Shown piece by piece: positions 9,033 through 10,122 of a stretch of DNA of 10,122 bases. The translations under genes were made by a program, and so were the position numbers. The notes beneath the pieces were generated by a model, which was not told the DNA's origin, searched no databases, and saw nothing but the letters and a program-made list of their open reading frames with translations. The stretch is from Conidiobolus incongruus B7586 (taxonomy: Eukaryota > Entomophthoromycota > Entomophthoromycetes > Entomophthorales > Conidiobolaceae): positions 1 to 10,122 of the forward strand of contig JNEM01011717.1 in the NCBI GenBank assembly GCA_000697335.1, written 5' to 3'. Every line of letters starts with the position of its first letter. Positions within the stretch are counted from its first letter, which is position 1.

Positions 9033-9303
9033 GGATGTTAAAAAGTGTAGTATATTCTATATTTCCAAAATTAAATATAAATATTTTAAGGTTGAAATAC
9101 TTTGCATTAGGAAACGGAATTTTATTGTTTCCAAATTTGTTTAATCAAAATTTCTTTTATTTTACAATTTAACATTTGAAAAAAAATATTATAAATAGTT
9201 TAATTGTTGAAATATAATATATTTTTCCTTTCTTCAATATTATTAATAGTCAAAAAGTAAAGAAAACTGATTCCATCCATATATAAAATATAAATAGAAA
9301 TTG

Positions 9304-9321
9304 TAGTAATTTTGATTACTA
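9304..9321. repeat. Small hairpin
   Basis: TAGTAAT and ATTACTA form a 7-bp stem around TTTG. No neighbouring gene gives it a role. Confidence 0.3.
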
Positions 9322-9450
9322 AGTAATAAATCTTATACTTCAATTATTAATATCAATGTAATATATAAGTAAGAATTCCATTGTATATAAATGTTGATTT
9401 TAATTGTCGAGTTGATCTATTTACCTTAATAAAAGTTCAATAAATATATT

Positions 9451-9500
9451 ATATTTTGATATAAAAAATTCAATATTTTGATATAAAAAATTCAATATTT
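9451..9500. repeat. 22-bp tandem repeat, about 2.3 units
   Basis: Units 9451-9472 and 9473-9494 are identical, and a partial third unit runs to 9500. The unit begins ATATTTTGAT and ends AAATTCA. It lies within 13 bases of the GC-richer island, on the side that would be its 3' end if the island is a minus-strand SINE. Confidence 0.85.
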
Positions 9501-9512
9501 TTCATATTTAAA

Positions 9513-9533
9513 AATTAACGAGACTTGTTAATT
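9513..9533. repeat. Hairpin at the tail end of the SINE-like island
   Basis: AATTAAC (9513-9519) and GTTAATT (9527-9533) are perfect 7-bp inverted arms around GAGACTT. Confidence 0.45.
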
Positions 9534-9577
9534 CTAATCCGAGAGACCTAATCGCGATTCACGCTGACACTTTTATT

Positions 9578-9630
9578 GCCGAGTATCGAACTACGATCCT
9601 CGAGCTGCCACTAGCGCTAATCTACTCGGC
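9578..9630. repeat. 8-bp GC-rich inverted repeat spanning the A and B boxes
   Basis: GCCGAGTA (9578-9585) and TACTCGGC (9623-9630) are perfect inverted arms around 37 bases. A GC-rich match of this length is unlikely to be chance here. A transcript would close a stem that replaces the normal tRNA acceptor and T stems. Confidence 0.6.
9583..9591 (-). promoter_or_regulatory. B-box-like RNA polymerase III element
   Basis: GTTCGATAC on the minus strand fits the GWTCRANNC consensus at every position. Confidence 0.5.
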
Positions 9631-9633
9631 CCG
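9622..9633 (-). promoter_or_regulatory. A-box-like RNA polymerase III element
   Basis: CGGGCCGAGTAG on the minus strand resembles the A box of type TGGCCGAGTGG. It lies upstream of the B box with a 30-base gap. Confidence 0.45.
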
Positions 9634-9640
9634 CAAGCCT

Positions 9641-10122
9641 TAATTTTAATATAAATAAAATCTATTTATCTATCTAAAAGCAAACAGGATTGATCCATAT
9701 TTAGAAGATGAATTGATTGGGTTTAATTATATTTCATTGATATACACAAAGTTAAGATTATATGAACATAATGTATATGTTAATATGATATAATCAAAAA
9801 ACATTGAGCAGTTATTATATAAAATGTTGCGCTGCACTAAGATTTTTGTACGTTAATCTTTATATATTTTTGATATTTAAACTTTTATTTTACCAGCTGT
9901 CCTTGTAATAAATTTTCACTGAATTTCATAACTATCAATATGCAAGATTAAAAAATAATCAAAATAATTATATATATATTATCTCAAATTGATAATGAGA
10001 TTTTTAACATTATTATTTATGAAAAAAAGAATATTATGTTACATTTATGTTACAACTCTATATCCATTACAAGCATAATACAGATTAATATTTCGAAATC
10101 AATTACATGTAATACACTGAAA
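9641..10122. other. AT-rich flank without recognisable genes
   Basis: No credible coding frame was found on either strand. Three CpGs occur (9830, 9851, 10094). A 6-bp hairpin, ATCTCA with TGAGAT, lies at 9981-10001, and ATGTTAC is directly repeated near 10037-10052. There is no known element end or gene signal. Confidence 0.55.

Larger units (their letters stand above)
8567..9450. other. AT-rich flank without recognisable genes
   Basis: No open frame of useful length and no protein motif were found on either strand. Three CpGs occur (9027, 9115, 9408), against none in the preceding 8.5 kb, so this is likely ordinary intergenic DNA outside the mutated repeats. It holds a 10-bp inverted repeat (8754-8787), a palindrome CATACGTATG (9023-9032) and a small hairpin (9304-9321). 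Confidence 0.6.
9513..9640 (-). mobile_element. Candidate tRNA-derived SINE (GC-richer island)
   Basis: About 128 bp of near-balanced composition, with 12 CpGs, stands out in very AT-rich DNA. On the minus strand it starts GGCTTGCGGGCCGAGTAG, where the last 12 bases match a tRNA A box (TGGCCGAGTGG type, as in Ser or Leu tRNAs) at nine of eleven positions. It then has GTTCGATAC, a perfect B-box core, 30 bases further on, close to real tRNA spacing. No acceptor or anticodon stem forms, so it is not a working tRNA. The body continues about 50 bases past the B-box side and ends in AT-rich sequence next to a 22-bp tandem repeat. I found no clear target-site duplication. A decayed tRNA or an unrelated conserved fragment remain possible. 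Confidence 0.45.

Noticed and set aside
9578-9640. A functional tRNA gene on the minus strand
   Set aside because: A-box and B-box matches are present, but there is no acceptor stem pairing, no anticodon arm and only a partial T stem.
9527-9643. A short + strand frame running open across the GC-richer island to a TAA at 9641
   Set aside because: It has no Met start and no recognisable motif. A GC-richer patch has fewer stops by chance, and the opposite strand has the better explanation (A and B boxes).
9510-9647. AAAATTAA and TTAATTTT flanking the island as terminal inverted repeats of a MITE
   Set aside because: Eight AT-only bases are expected often by chance here, and no target duplication accompanies them.
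1-10122. Mitochondrial or other organelle DNA, because of the very low G+C
   Set aside because: Nested Tc1 and Ty3/gypsy elements with target duplications are nuclear features, and no organelle genes are seen. The low G+C of the repeats is explained by C-to-T mutation.
1-10122. CRISPR arrays, riboswitches, rRNA or bacterial-type operons
   Set aside because: There are no regularly spaced repeats, no conserved RNA cores and no coding runs consistent with these.

Overview
The window is about 8.5 kb of stacked, heavily mutated transposable elements (1-8564) followed by about 1.5 kb of AT-rich flank (8567-10122). I see no intact protein gene. The best guess for the host is a fungus with an AT-rich repeat compartment. 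The basis is a DD34E Tc1/mariner transposon family, a chromodomain-bearing Ty3/gypsy (chromovirus) LTR element, and almost entirely C-to-T and G-to-A decay, as expected from repeat-induced point mutation (RIP) or methylation-linked deamination. The species cannot be named from this sequence.

Layout. An outer Tc1-like element (called copy C) begins before base 1 and ends at 8564. It survives in three pieces: 1-323, a few bases at 1899-1907, and 7621-8564. A second copy of the same family (copy A, 324-1896) sits inside it at a TA target. Eight bases further on, a 5.7-kb LTR retrotransposon fossil (1908-7620) interrupts copy C again. The fossil has two 399-bp LTRs and a 5-bp CTTTA target duplication. 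Copy A lacks both insertions and serves as an internal empty-site reference, confirming the junctions to the base.

Both Tc1 transposases are pseudogenes. The catalytic triad is D-D34E in spacing, but the first D reads N and the E reads K in both copies. In the LTR fossil, traces of gag, protease, reverse transcriptase, RNase H, integrase and a C-terminal chromodomain lie in order on the + strand.

Flank. There is not one CpG in 1-8564 by my reading, but there are 18 in 8565-10122. Twelve of these fall in a GC-richer island at about 9513-9640. Read on the minus strand, the island has tRNA-like A and B boxes at tRNA-like spacing but no tRNA fold, so a short tRNA-derived SINE is the best guess. 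The remaining flank is AT-rich with only short repeats and hairpins.

Nothing here is a working multi-gene system. The window records successive insertions and their silencing. The most interesting points are the exact nesting, the sharp CpG step at the repeat edge, and the CpG-bearing SINE-like island that escaped the mutation.
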